A stretch of 64,000 nucleotides of DNA from an uncultured Nitrospirales bacterium. Lineage in GTDB: Bacteria > Nitrospirota > Nitrospiria > Nitrospirales > UBA8639. Below are positions 17,710 to 27,627 of the stretch, piece by piece; the stretch's first letter is position 1, and each line of letters starts with the position of its first letter. The position numbers and the translations under genes are program-made. The stretch covers positions 653,001-717,000 of the forward strand of contig OY282373.1 of the NCBI GenBank assembly GCA_958295805.1. Reading direction: 5' to 3'. Below the pieces are notes generated by a model. It saw only the letters and a list, made by a program, of their open reading frames with translations. It searched no databases and was not told where the DNA came from.

Positions 17710-17954
17710 CACCATTCGACGGAATCGACGGGTAACTCGGGGATCGGGGAGAACTCTTCATCAAGGGGTCGGAGTGTTGACAGTACCGTCAGCAGGGATT
17801 TCGGCTGAGTTGGTTCTATGATCAACCGTGTGCCTTCCTTGCGCATGATGGCATCCTCACCGGGAAGCTCGAATTCGTGAGGAATCTGCACCGCTTGGTT
17901 CCGTCCGTTCTTGAACAGCTTCACGTGTCGTTCAGGAATCACCGTTCCCTCCAT
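17709..17954 (-). CDS. vapB: VapB-type antitoxin (AbrB/SpoVT fold)
   Basis: 81 residues from the ATG inside the upstream palindrome. The N-terminal half, with VKLFKNGRNQAVQIP, is the swapped-hairpin AbrB/MazE DNA-binding domain of VapB antitoxins. The C-terminal half (PLDEEFSPIPELP) is acidic and should block the VapC active site. A TTG five codons earlier would lengthen the protein, but the ATG fits family starts better. VapB-VapC complexes normally repress their own promoter, and the 34-bp palindrome here fits that. Confidence 0.88.
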   Translation of the reverse strand: MEGTVIPERHVKLFKNGRNQAVQIPHEFELPGEDAIMRKEGTRLIIEPTQPKSLLTVLSTLRPLDEEFSPIPELPVDSVEW

Positions 17955-17984
17955 TTGGTATAGGTTCAAACCTATGTCAAATGG
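17951..17984 (-). promoter_or_regulatory. Palindromic operator covering the vapB start
   Basis: Nested inverted repeats: outer arms CCATTTG (17951-17957) and CAAATGG (17978-17984), inner arms ATAGGTT (17960-17966) and AACCTAT (17969-17975). The two 17-bp halves match at 14 positions. The start codon of vapB lies inside the outer arm, and a TTGACA hexamer (minus strand, 17980-17975) overlaps it. Bound VapBC would cover both the promoter and the start. Confidence 0.75.
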
Positions 17985-18086
17985 TAAAAGCTGTCAACAC
18001 GTGCAGAGGAATTGATGCTTGAACCCTTCAAGGCTCGGGTGTCCCTCAATGCGGCGTCGAGAATCGGCCCGGCTACTATTGCTCGC

Positions 18087-18109
18087 GCTTACCCTGAAGT
18101 GGAAAACGA
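18087..18109 (+). repeat. Direct repeat flanking vapBC (copy 2)
   Basis: GCTTACCCTGAAG then GGAAAACGA, matching the copy at 17196-17219 apart from a one-base length difference in the G run and one substitution. Confidence 0.6.
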
Positions 18110-18173
18110 TTTAATCGAAAGTGCTTTCTGTGGTTTCTGAAACGCAGTCGCTACTGGTTCGATCTTTCTTTCC

Positions 18174-18209
18174 CCCTCACCCTAGCCCTCTCCCGCCAGG
18201 GGAGAGGGA
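18174..18209. repeat. CTCTCCC-type palindromic element
   Basis: CCCCTCACCC block followed by arms CCCTCTCCC and GGGAGAGGG. Same family as the elements at 13920 and 14152. Confidence 0.85.
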
Positions 18210-18400
18210 AGAGGAAGGTAGCTGCGTCGTCGTATGGCGCTTCGGCTAGCCCCGGGGCCGGGAGGTGCGATACGATCGCGCAGCTACGAACGACGTGGCG
18301 AATTCAGGAACGCCAAGCCTTGGCCATACCCTTTTCGTTTGAGAGGTCAAGCCCATCCGTTTTCGAATTGGGGATTCACTCCTGCTGACCAAGGGTTCGA

Positions 18401-19567
18401 CTACTGCTCTATCGTTTTTCTTGCTTTTCGAAATCCCTCAACGACTGTTTCCAATTCGGCTTTCGTGTGCTCCGAACTCACGGTGAGTCGGAGGCGGCTG
18501 CCGTGTTTGGGGACGGTGGGGGGACGGATGGCGGGGACGTAGACGCCGGCGGCGAACAGGGCTTCCGATGTTTTCAACGCCGTCTCCGGGGCTCTGACGA
18601 TGATCGGGAGGATTGGGCTTTGGGTGTCGGGTACGTGAAAGCCCATGCGGTTGAGTGCGGCATGGAGGTACGCGCGATTGTCCCAGAGCCGCGTTCGACG
18701 TTCGGGTTCTTGTTGAATGATCCGAATGGCCGCGGACGCGGCGGCGGCCATGGCCGGCGGCGGGGCGGTGGTGTAGATAAAGGCTTTCGAGGTGTTGATG
18801 AGATAGTCTCGTAAGGCCGCCGTGCCCGCGACGTAGCCTCCGCTCGTTCCTATGGCTTTGCTCAACGTGCCCATTTGAATCAGGTCTCCGGGATTCAAGC
18901 CGAAGTGTTCAACCGTCCCACGCCCGTGCTCTCCCATGACGCCCGTGCCGTGGGCGTCGTCAATGAGCAGTGTGGCCTCATAATGTTGGCAACACGTCAG
19001 TAACTCGGGGAGCGGGGCAAGGTCGCCGTCCATGCTGAACACGCCTTCGGTGACCACCAGGGTCGGGCCGGCGTGCTTCCGTTTGTTGAGGAGCGTTTCC
19101 AGATGTTCGACGTCGTTGTGGTGAAACACGCGAAACGTGGCGTGCGACAGCCGGCAGGCTTGCACCAGGCTGGCATGACAGGAGCGGTCGGCAAGGATGA
19201 GGCCGTTGCGGTCAATGAGCGAAGGAAGGAGGCCGACGTTCGTCGTGTAGCCGGTCCCGAAGGTCAAAGTGGCTTCGGTTTGCTTGAATCTCGCCAGGTC
19301 GTCTTCCAGTTGCGCGTGGGGGGACATGGTCCCGGAAATCAGGCGAGAGGCACCGGCGCCGACTCCCCACGTTTCTATGGCTTCAACCGCGGCGCGTTTG
19401 ATTGCCGGATGGTTCGCCAGTCCCAGGTAATTATTCGAGGCCATGGAAATGAATCGGCGGCCGTCGATGGTGATGGTGGTGTCTGCCGGTGACTGCACGA
19501 TGCGCGGCTGCCGGCGAAGGTGTTGCGCGTCTAATGTTTTCAGTTCGTTGTCAAAGTCGCGCAACAT
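18401..19567 (-). CDS. bioF: 8-amino-7-oxononanoate synthase (alpha-oxoamine synthase family)
   Basis: 388 residues from ATG, the usual length. A PLP enzyme of the alpha-oxoamine synthase family: BioF joins pimeloyl-ACP/CoA and alanine in biotin synthesis. Visible landmarks are SNNYLGLANHP near the N-terminus, GSRLISG-like GASRLISGT, the cofactor aspartate in LLIDDAHGTGVMGEHGRG, and the PLP lysine in TLSKAIGTSGGYV. The frame is open 34 codons further upstream, but that part lacks family similarity. The related glycine C-acetyltransferase (Kbl) cannot be fully excluded, since no other biotin gene is nearby. Confidence 0.88.
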   Translation of the reverse strand: MLRDFDNELKTLDAQHLRRQPRIVQSPADTTITIDGRRFISMASNNYLGLANHPAIKRAAVEAIETWGVGAGASRLISGTMSPHAQLEDDLARFKQTEATLTFGTGYTTNVGLLPSLIDRNGLILADRSCHASLVQACRLSHATFRVFHHNDVEHLETLLNKRKHAGPTLVVTEGVFSMDGDLAPLPELLTCCQHYEATLLIDDAHGTGVMGEHGRGTVEHFGLNPGDLIQMGTLSKAIGTSGGYVAGTAALRDYLINTSKAFIYTTAPPPAMAAAASAAIRIIQQEPERRTRLWDNRAYLHAALNRMGFHVPDTQSPILPIIVRAPETALKTSEALFAAGVYVPAIRPPTVPKHGSRLRLTVSSEHTKAELETVVEGFRKARKTIEQ

Positions 19568-19657
19568 GCGTGCAGAATCAGGCGTAAGGAGGCGTGGTGG
19601 GTGAGACAAGCCTGACTTATACCATTTCGACCGAACGCCACCAAGCAGCCGGATGTC

Positions 19658-19694
19658 CTTCCCGCGCACGCGGGAATCTAGCGAAGCTGGAATA
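19658..19694. repeat. CCCGCG-type palindromic repeat
   Basis: Arms TTCCCGCG and CGCGGGAA separated by two bases, followed by TCTAGCGAAGCTGGAAT. It is a member of the widespread bacterial repeat type in which a CCCGC hairpin precedes a TCCAG-like word, here diverged. Confidence 0.65.
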
Positions 19695-19734
19695 TCGGCC
19701 TGCCTTGACGATAACGGGAAGACGCGGGTCTACG

Positions 19735-20346
19735 TCATCCGTGATTCTTGAACGTTCGGTGATGGGGGTTGACGTATGAGACCCATTCAATGGAGACCTC
19801 CACGTCGAGTTGCTTGAAATGATCGGCTATTGAAAAGACCGGATAGTGGAGGATGCGCGCGTATTGCCGGTCGGAAAACGCCGGCCTGTTTTTGACGTAG
19901 GCGTAATAGAGTTCTTTGTCGTCGGTTTCAAATACGATCAGCACCCTTTCTCGATTTTTCAAGATCAATTCGGCTTGTCTGGCGACAGTTCCGCCTTCAG
20001 GCTCGACCCTGGATTCTTCGACGACCACGTCTGTAATGGAGTCCGGCAGTTCTGATCGGGTGTTTTCGAGAACGTGTCGCAGGAGGTTTTCGGTGAGTTC
20101 GAGATCTGATTGGCTTGCCCACCCGATACGGGGTTTCTCTACGAGGGCTAACGCATACCGGCTGACGTTGGCTTCAATTCCAGGTTTCATGCTGAGCAGG
20201 TAGTCGTCGCTCGAAAGGCTTTGCAACTCCAGGACGAACACCGACGTGATGATCATGTTGACCGGAAATACCAGGGCGATGAAAACGTAGTTGTTCATTC
20301 TGAGCAGATCGATCTTTGGGGCGCGTCTGAGGAACGCAGCCGGCAT
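19735..20346 (-). CDS. Conserved-looking protein with one N-terminal membrane segment
   Basis: 203 residues from the ATG at 20346. A TTG four codons earlier would overlap the ggt stop (TTGA), and an ATG 16 codons later would put the membrane segment at the very N-terminus. Hydrophobic residues about 20-42 (YVFIALVFPVNMIITSVFVL) form a single transmembrane helix. The rest is soluble, mixed alpha/beta in character, with no motif I recognise. It follows ggt so closely that the two are probably cotranscribed. Function unknown. Confidence 0.65.
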   Translation of the reverse strand: MPAAFLRRAPKIDLLRMNNYVFIALVFPVNMIITSVFVLELQSLSSDDYLLSMKPGIEANVSRYALALVEKPRIGWASQSDLELTENLLRHVLENTRSELPDSITDVVVEESRVEPEGGTVARQAELILKNRERVLIVFETDDKELYYAYVKNRPAFSDRQYARILHYPVFSIADHFKQLDVEVSIEWVSYVNPHHRTFKNHG

Positions 20347-20354
20347 TTCGTGAA

Positions 20355-22121
20355 TCAAGGCGTGGCCGGAGCCTGACGAGCCGGGACGTTCAACGGCGTC
20401 GGCGCGACTCGCGCTTGTCCTGCTCCCCGTGGGTCGGACGCGGCTTGCAGCGCGTGACTGCGGTTGTCGCGGATGATCACGTGCATGTTGCCGTAGGGTT
20501 GGTCATTCGGGTTCAGGGTGTGTCCGAAATTTTGCAGTTGCTGCTGTACGTGCGGCGTCAGCGCGCCGGGCTCAAAACTGATTGCATCGGGCAGATATTG
20601 GTGGTGGTAACGCGGCGCGCGCACGATTTCTTCGGCGCTTGCGCCTTCGAGAACGTGGAACGTGCCAAGCAGGACCATCGTGATGATGCGGCTGCCGCCG
20701 GGCGTGCCGAGAATGGCGAGCCGGTCGCCGTCTTCCACGAACGTCGGCGACATGCTTGACAGCATTCGCTTGCCGGGCGCAATGGCGTTGGCGTCGGCCC
20801 CGACGAGGCCGTAGAGATTCGGCACGCCGGGCTTGGCGACGAAGTCGTCCATCTCGTCGTTCAGCAACACGCCGGTTCCCTCGACCATGAATCCCGACCC
20901 GAAGGCATAGTTGATGGAAAGCGTTGTGCCGACCCGGTTGCCTTCGGCGTCGATGATGGAGTAATGCGTCGTGTCGGCGCCTTGCGGTGCTACGTCAAGC
21001 GGGTTCGTGGCGTCGGGCGTGGCTCGGTCGGGTACGATCGTCGCGGCCAGAGCCGCGGCGTAGTCGGTGCTCAACAGCCGCTCGGTTGGCATCTCAACGT
21101 GGTCGGGGTCGCCCATGTATTCGGCGCGTTCGCGGTAAGCGCGACGCATGGCCTCGACCACGTGGTGGACGCGGACGGCCTCGCTCATTGCGGCCAGATC
21201 GAAATGGGAAAGCTGGTTCAGGATGATCCCCAGCACGAGGCCGCCAGACGACGGCGGTGCGGCGCTGACGATCTCGGCGCCGTGATACCGGATGCGCACC
21301 GGCTCGCGCTCAACCACGCGGTATTGTTCGAGGTCTTCGGTCCTCCAGATGCCGCCGTTGCGACGCACGCCTTCCACCAGTCGGGCGGCCGGTGCGCCGC
21401 GATAGAATCCGCGCGCGCCATGCTCGGCAATCCGCTCCAGTGTCGCTGCAAGGTCGGGCTGGACGATCTGGTATCCCGGCTCTGGAACCTGGCCGTCTTG
21501 CAGGAACACGGCAGCCGCGGCGGGTGAAGCCTTGAGCGCGTCGAGACGCAGTGTTGCCTGGACGCGATAGAGTTCATTGACGGCAAATCCTTCGCGCGCA
21601 AGGCGAATCGCGGGCGCAAGACTGCGGGCCAGCGGCAGTCTGCCGTAGTGGCGCGCGAGGTGTTCAAGTGCAGCCGGCGTTCCCGGAATACCGGCGGCGA
21701 GCGCGCCGTTAATTGAGGCGTTCTTGATGACGTTGCCGTCGTCGTCCAGGTACAAGTCGCGGTGGGCGTCAAGCGGCGCGCGTTCGCGTCCGTCAAGCAT
21801 CACGGTTTTGCCGTCGTCGGCGCGGTACAACAACCAGAAGCCGCCTCCGCCCATGCCCGATGAATACGGCTCAACGACGGCGAGTGCCCCAGCCGCTGCG
21901 ACTGCCGCGTCGAAAGCGTTCCCGCCCCGTTCGAGGATTTCAAACGCGGCGTCTGTGGCGAGAGGGTGCGCCGTGGCCACGGCCGCGTTGCGGGCTCTCT
22001 CCTCCGCCCCCGCCGGTATCGGTGCGGCGAGACAACAAAAAACCAGCAGAGCGACGCGGGGAAGCGTTGTGAAGGACGTGCCCGGGAAAGGTGTTGTGGT
22101 ATTGAACTGGAACTTGTTCAT
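20355..22121 (-). CDS. ggt: Gamma-glutamyltranspeptidase (glutathione hydrolase)
   Basis: 588 residues with an N-terminal signal sequence ending about residue 38 (LLVFCCLAAPIPAGA). Periplasmic Ggt cleaves the gamma-glutamyl bond of glutathione. The precursor cuts itself before a threonine, here T384 in GADTTHYSIID, which becomes the N-terminal nucleophile of the small subunit. Other conserved stretches are SSGMGGGGFWLL, PPSSGG and the SSMSP region. Length and motifs are typical, so it should be active. A small membrane protein gene follows immediately, perhaps in the same operon. Confidence 0.93.
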   Translation of the reverse strand: MNKFQFNTTTPFPGTSFTTLPRVALLVFCCLAAPIPAGAEERARNAAVATAHPLATDAAFEILERGGNAFDAAVAAAGALAVVEPYSSGMGGGGFWLLYRADDGKTVMLDGRERAPLDAHRDLYLDDDGNVIKNASINGALAAGIPGTPAALEHLARHYGRLPLARSLAPAIRLAREGFAVNELYRVQATLRLDALKASPAAAAVFLQDGQVPEPGYQIVQPDLAATLERIAEHGARGFYRGAPAARLVEGVRRNGGIWRTEDLEQYRVVEREPVRIRYHGAEIVSAAPPSSGGLVLGIILNQLSHFDLAAMSEAVRVHHVVEAMRRAYRERAEYMGDPDHVEMPTERLLSTDYAAALAATIVPDRATPDATNPLDVAPQGADTTHYSIIDAEGNRVGTTLSINYAFGSGFMVEGTGVLLNDEMDDFVAKPGVPNLYGLVGADANAIAPGKRMLSSMSPTFVEDGDRLAILGTPGGSRIITMVLLGTFHVLEGASAEEIVRAPRYHHQYLPDAISFEPGALTPHVQQQLQNFGHTLNPNDQPYGNMHVIIRDNRSHALQAASDPRGAGQARVAPTPLNVPARQAPATP

Positions 22122-22208
22122 TTCAGAGGCTTGCCTTATGAGGGGTGTTGTTCTCGTTATTTATCTATATGGACCTGGGCGTTCTGGCAGTGTCTCAGTT
22201 TGAGAATG

Positions 22209-22266
22209 TCCCTCACCCCCGGATCATGTCCGGGGCAAGCTCTGGCCCTCTCCCGCCGGGAGAGGG
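22209..22266. repeat. CTCTCCC-type palindromic element with internal hairpin
   Basis: CCCTCACC and arms CCCTCTCCC/GGGAGAGGG are separated by an extra segment with CCCCGGA/TCCGGGG arms, so the element appears to be a composite copy. Confidence 0.75.
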
Positions 22267-22382
22267 AAGAACCACCAACTCCCCTCTCCTTTTGGGACAG
22301 GGGGGTGGGGGGAGGGGCCAGGCCGCAGCGATGAATCCATCAGAGAATTTCAAGCTGAGACACGACCAGCATTCTGCCTAAG

Positions 22383-22411
22383 TTGACTTGTGGATAACGC
22401 AGGTCTATCAT
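22383..22411 (+). promoter_or_regulatory. Candidate sigma-70-type promoter for the ilv operon
   Basis: TTGACT (22383-22388) and TATCAT (22406-22411) are separated by 17 bases. A transcript would start near 22418 and have a leader of about 110 bases before ilvB. The leader contains the GAACCGGTTC palindrome, a possible regulator site. Confidence 0.6.
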
Positions 22412-22529
22412 AAAGAGTTTAAGGGTACAACCCATCGAAACGATTAGGTTTCTTGGGCAGCGAACGTTGTCAATCATGGGGAGACATTCTTAACCGAACC
22501 GGTTCCGGTTCAAACGGGTGAGGGACACC

Positions 22530-24308
22530 ATGGCACAGCTTACAGGAGCCGAAATTTTTTTGGAAGCCTTGAAACGCGAGGGCGTGAAAACTATTTTTGC
22601 CCTTCCTGGAGGGGTGGTCCTTAAAATTTTCGACGTCCTGCATCAACAGAACGACGTGGAAGTGATTCTGACTCGACACGAACAAGGTGCCGGACACATG
22701 GCGGAAGGGTATGCCAAAGCCACGGGGAAACCCGGCGTGGCGTTGATTACCTCAGGTCCCGGCATGACCAACGTGGTCACCGCGTTGGCCGATGCGTACA
22801 TGGATTCCGTGCCCCTCGTGTGCTTTTCCGGCCAGGTCCCGACTGCGCTCATTGGGAACGACGCTTTTCAAGAAGCGGACAACATCGGATTGAGTCGCCC
22901 CTGCACGAAGTACAACTTTCTCGTCAGAGACGTGAACGACTTGGCGCAGACGATCAAAGAAGCGTTTTATATCGCCTCCACCGGCAGGCCGGGCCCCGTG
23001 TTGGTGGACATTCCCAAAGATATTTCGATGAACAAGACCGACGTGACGTTTCCCGACTCCGTGTCCATTCGCGGATATAATCCGACCTATGAAGGCAGCA
23101 AATGGAAAATTAAACAGGCGGCTGACGCCATCATGAAGTCTCGTCGGCCGATCTTATACCTTGGCGGCGGCGTGCAGTTGTCCAAGGCCTCCCCTGAGGT
23201 CCTCGAATTGGCTGAAATGACGCAGATTCCCGTGGATCAAACCTTGATGGCGTTGGGGTCGTTTCCGGGACAACATCCCTTGTCGTTGGGGATGCTCGGC
23301 ATGCACGGTACTTACGTGGCCAACATGGCCATGCACTATTCGGATCTGGTAATTGCCGTGGGTGCCCGGTTCGATGATCGCGTCACCGGGAAGGTTTCTG
23401 AGTTTTGTCCGACTGCCAAAATCATCCACGTTGACATTGATCCCACATCAATTCGGAAGAACATTCACGTGGATATCCCCATCGTGGGCGATTGTAAACG
23501 TGTGCTTCAGGAATTGAACAGCGTGTTGCGCGCCACGGTGAACGGCGATCAGAAAGAATGGCGGAAACCGTGGTGGGATCAACTGAACGAATGGAAAAAC
23601 GACCATCCGCTGAGTTACCGGCAAGAGCCCGACCAAGCGGTGAAGCCGCAGTATTTCATTGACCGCCTCTATCACTTGACCAAAGATCGTGATCCGATTT
23701 TGTCCACCGACGTGGGTCAGCATCAGATGTGGGCCGCCCAATACTTCCATCTGGCCAAACCGAATGCCTGGCTCACCTCAGGCGGGTTGGGAACGATGGG
23801 ATTCGGGTTCCCCGCGGCACTCGGAGCCCAGGCGGCGTTTCGTCAACGACTGGTCCTGTGCATTGCCGGTGACGGGAGCGTGCAAATGAATTCCCAGGAA
23901 TTGGCCACGGCGGTGGTGGAGAAACTGCCGGTCAAGGTGTTTATCATCAATAACCGGTTCCACGGCATGGTGCGACAGTGGCAGGACCTCTTCTATGAAG
24001 GACGTTATGCGTGCAGCTATCTGGACCAGACGCCGGATTTCGTGAAACTCGCGGAAGCCTACGGTGCCGCCGGGCTTCGCATCCAGACGGTCAGTGACGT
24101 GGATGACGGCATTCGTGAGGCGGTCGCCATTGACAAACCGGTCTTCGTGGAGGTTCCGGTTGATCAGTTTGAAAATTGTTATCCCATGATTCCCGCCGGT
24201 GGGTGCAATCATGAAATGATTTTGGAAGATCCGCCGGAGTTGCAAAAGCGTCAACCGGTCGAGGCAATGGGGCAACGAGACGGGAAGGACACGATTTTGA
24301 CGGCGTAG
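22530..24308 (+). CDS. ilvB: Acetolactate synthase large subunit
   Basis: 592 residues. Catalyses the first common step of valine, leucine and isoleucine synthesis using thiamine diphosphate. The catalytic glutamate is E51 in TRHEQGAGHMAEGYA, and the C-terminal cofactor motif runs from GDGSVQMNSQEL to IINNRFHGM. The ATG at 22530 is preceded by a GGGTGAGGG ribosome site. ilvN follows after 71 bases, giving the normal catalytic-regulatory pair. Confidence 0.97.
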   Translation: MAQLTGAEIFLEALKREGVKTIFALPGGVVLKIFDVLHQQNDVEVILTRHEQGAGHMAEGYAKATGKPGVALITSGPGMTNVVTALADAYMDSVPLVCFSGQVPTALIGNDAFQEADNIGLSRPCTKYNFLVRDVNDLAQTIKEAFYIASTGRPGPVLVDIPKDISMNKTDVTFPDSVSIRGYNPTYEGSKWKIKQAADAIMKSRRPILYLGGGVQLSKASPEVLELAEMTQIPVDQTLMALGSFPGQHPLSLGMLGMHGTYVANMAMHYSDLVIAVGARFDDRVTGKVSEFCPTAKIIHVDIDPTSIRKNIHVDIPIVGDCKRVLQELNSVLRATVNGDQKEWRKPWWDQLNEWKNDHPLSYRQEPDQAVKPQYFIDRLYHLTKDRDPILSTDVGQHQMWAAQYFHLAKPNAWLTSGGLGTMGFGFPAALGAQAAFRQRLVLCIAGDGSVQMNSQELATAVVEKLPVKVFIINNRFHGMVRQWQDLFYEGRYACSYLDQTPDFVKLAEAYGAAGLRIQTVSDVDDGIREAVAIDKPVFVEVPVDQFENCYPMIPAGGCNHEMILEDPPELQKRQPVEAMGQRDGKDTILTA

Positions 24309-24379
24309 GTCGTCGGTGAGAACGGCGTTCCCTTCTTCGAGTCCCGGGTCAACCCGCCACACGAGAGAAGAGAAAAATC

Positions 24380-24901
24380 ATGGAACACGTTATTTCCGTG
24401 ACGTTGGAAAATAAGGCAGGCTCGCTGTCCCGCGTGGCCGGGTTGTTCAGCGGGAGAGGCTTCAACATCGAAAGTCTGGCGGTGGCGACGACCCTCGACC
24501 CGACGGTGTCGATGATGACCATCGTGACGAGCGGCGACGACCGGATTATTGAACAAATTCTCAAACAGTTGAACAAAATTATTGACGTCATCAAAGTCGT
24601 CGATCTGAGCGAAAGTGACGCGGTGAGCCGGGAAACCGCGTTGATTAAAGTGTCCACCCGGCCGGAAGATCGGGCTGAAACCCTCCGCATTGTCGATATT
24701 TTTCGAGCGAACGTGGTTGATTCATCACCTGCGTCGTATACGATTGAAGTCACGGGTGCCGTCCAGAAGATTCAAGCCATCATTCAGTTGCTCCAACCCC
24801 TTGGCATTAAAGAAATTGTCAGGACTGGACGGATTGCCATTGCGCGTGAACCCGTTCGCACGGAGGCGACTCAGCCGCGTCCACTCGCCAAAGCCAATTA
24901 G
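24380..24901 (+). CDS. ilvN: Acetolactate synthase regulatory subunit
   Basis: 173 residues, the long (IlvH-like) form. An N-terminal ACT domain starts at once (HVISVTLENKAGSLSRVAGLFSGRGFN, described here as residues 3-29) and binds valine for feedback control. The C-terminal half is the usual ALS small-subunit domain. A strong GAGAGAAGAG ribosome site precedes the ATG. It activates IlvB and confers feedback sensitivity. Confidence 0.96.
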   Translation: MEHVISVTLENKAGSLSRVAGLFSGRGFNIESLAVATTLDPTVSMMTIVTSGDDRIIEQILKQLNKIIDVIKVVDLSESDAVSRETALIKVSTRPEDRAETLRIVDIFRANVVDSSPASYTIEVTGAVQKIQAIIQLLQPLGIKEIVRTGRIAIAREPVRTEATQPRPLAKAN

Positions 24902-24956
24902 GTGAGGGCCCGCGGCCGCGCCGGACGGAACGCGTTGAACGTTCTGGACGGAATGA

Positions 24957-26020
<1,064 letters not shown>

Positions 26021-26049
26021 ACGGATGTTCACGATAGAAACGAGTCGAA

Positions 26050-26700
26050 ATGGCTGATCGGGCAAAAGGGATTCCCATTGCGAGAGAGGGTGTTCCCTTC
26101 GTCATGGGCGCGCTGGCTCCCGCTGTGCTCGCGTGGCTGTGGGGGTGTAGAAAAACGTCGATGGCCTTTGGCGTCTTGGCGTGCGGAACCGGGTGGTTTT
26201 TCCGAAATCCTGCCCGCACGATCCCCCGAGGCGACAACCTTGTTCTGGCTTCCGGCGACGGGAAGGTCATTGCCGTGCAAGAGGAATTTGAACCGAGGTA
26301 TTTGAAAGACCAAAGTATACGAATCAGCATTTTTCTCAATCTCTTCGACGTACACATCAATCGTATGCCGTGTGCCGGCAGCGTCGTCGACGTTGCCTAT
26401 CAGCCCGGCCGGTTCACCAACGCGGACGATCCTGAAGCAACGGTACACAATGAACAGAATGCCGTGATGATTGAAACTCCCTCGAAGAAAAAAGTGCTTT
26501 GCGTGCAGATTGCCGGGCTTCTGGCGCGGCGGATTGCGTGCTGGGTAGGGCCCGGGGACGTGGCCGTTCCCGGTGAACGCTTCGGCCTCATTCGATTCGG
26601 CTCCAGGATGGATACCTTTTTCCCCGTTGACAGCCGAGTTCGCGTCAGAGTGGGGGATCGCGTCAGAGGGGGAGAATCCATACTCGCGGAGGTTGCATGA
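26050..26700 (+). CDS. psd: Phosphatidylserine decarboxylase (short form)
   Basis: 216 residues. The proenzyme cleaves itself to make a pyruvoyl group from a serine, here S185 in RFGSRMD. FRNPAR, DVHINRMP and GLLARRI are other conserved stretches of the short, non-mitochondrial-type enzymes. Two hydrophobic stretches lie near the N-terminus (about 16-50). It converts phosphatidylserine to phosphatidylethanolamine, and its stop overlaps the pssA start (ATGA), so the two steps are coupled. Confidence 0.95.
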   Translation: MADRAKGIPIAREGVPFVMGALAPAVLAWLWGCRKTSMAFGVLACGTGWFFRNPARTIPRGDNLVLASGDGKVIAVQEEFEPRYLKDQSIRISIFLNLFDVHINRMPCAGSVVDVAYQPGRFTNADDPEATVHNEQNAVMIETPSKKKVLCVQIAGLLARRIACWVGPGDVAVPGERFGLIRFGSRMDTFFPVDSRVRVRVGDRVRGGESILAEVA

Positions 26701-27512
26701 AGGGCCGGATCTTCAACAATCGCGTGAAGGGTCGGATCGTCAACAATAAAGAGGGGAAGCGCCGTCGCGGGATCCATCTTATTCCGAACGTCCTCACGAC
26801 CGGCAATCTGTTCAGCGGATTGGCCGCGGTGGTGCTGGTGTTTCACGGCCGGTTGGAAGCGGCGGCCATTGCGATTTTGATTGCCATGGTGTTCGACGTG
26901 CTGGACGGCACGTCCGCCCGGTTGACCGACAGCACGAGTGCGTTTGGGGTTGAATACGATTCGTTGTCGGATCTTATTTCTTTTGGGCTGGCCCCGGGGT
27001 TTTTGATCTACGCGTGGGCCTTGAAATCTCCCGGGATGTTAGGGGCGGCCGTGATGTTTGCCTACGTGGCCTGCGGCGCGCTTCGGTTGGCCAGGTTCAA
27101 CGTCATGGGGAGCAGCGAGGACAATCGATTTTTTACCGGATTGCCCATCCCCGCCGCGGCTGGGGTCATCTCGACGTTTTATATTTTCGATCACCACATC
27201 GGACATCTGTCGAAAGACGTCCTGCCCTATCTGGCGATCGCCTTGAGTCTGATGATGTCGTTCCTGATGGTGAGCACGGTCAAGTATCGCAGCGTGAAAC
27301 AGTTGAAGTTTGAAGGACACCATCATTTTATGTCTTTAGTGTGGGCCGTCTTGCTTCTGGTGTCCGTCACGGCTTATCCTCAACTGATGTTGTTCGTGCT
27401 GTGCGTGGGATACGCCGGTTCCGGGTTGGTGGAAAAGGGTTGGGGAGTCGTCAACACGATTGGAAAACCGGAACCTCTTATGAGAACACCGGTGTCGGAT
27501 TCGAAGGACTGA
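26697..27512 (+). CDS. pssA: CDP-diacylglycerol-serine O-phosphatidyltransferase
   Basis: 271 residues, multi-pass membrane protein. The CDP-alcohol phosphotransferase signature D-x2-D-G-x2-A-R is seen as DVLDGTSARLT followed by GVEYDSLSD. It makes phosphatidylserine, the substrate of Psd encoded just upstream. The N-terminus has a tandem duplication of about 27 bp (26700-26753) encoding KGRIFNNRV and KGRIVNNKE. An ATG-initiated start overlapping psd is preferred. The conserved domain starts only after this duplicated basic segment. Confidence 0.95.
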   Translation: MKGRIFNNRVKGRIVNNKEGKRRRGIHLIPNVLTTGNLFSGLAAVVLVFHGRLEAAAIAILIAMVFDVLDGTSARLTDSTSAFGVEYDSLSDLISFGLAPGFLIYAWALKSPGMLGAAVMFAYVACGALRLARFNVMGSSEDNRFFTGLPIPAAAGVISTFYIFDHHIGHLSKDVLPYLAIALSLMMSFLMVSTVKYRSVKQLKFEGHHHFMSLVWAVLLLVSVTAYPQLMLFVLCVGYAGSGLVEKGWGVVNTIGKPEPLMRTPVSDSKD

Positions 27513-27627
27513 GCGAATGGGGAAACGTCAGGGAAATGGGCGGAACGCGATCTTCTTACGTGAAGCACGAAGATTGTTCGGTCTTCTTGAACCGTCAGGA
27601 CGCTAATGACCCCGAAACAGGTGGGCG

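Larger units (their letters stand above)
17985..18400. other. Intergenic region upstream of vapBC
   Basis: No gene recognised. It holds the second flanking direct repeat (18087-18109), a CTCTCCC-type palindromic element (18174-18209), and the GCGCAGCTACG motif shared with the region near 15590. Confidence 0.6.
22122..22529. other. Divergent intergenic region between ggt and ilvB
   Basis: Holds a CTCTCCC-type palindromic element interrupted by a second small hairpin (22209-22266), a good sigma-70-like promoter for ilvB (22383-22411), and a perfect 10-bp palindrome GAACCGGTTC just before the ilvB ribosome site, around 22495-22504. No leader peptide rich in branched-chain residues was found. 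Confidence 0.6.

Noticed and set aside
17196-18109. vapBC as an integron cassette with attC sites
   Set aside because: The flanking repeats lack the paired core sites and folded structure of attC, and no integrase is visible.
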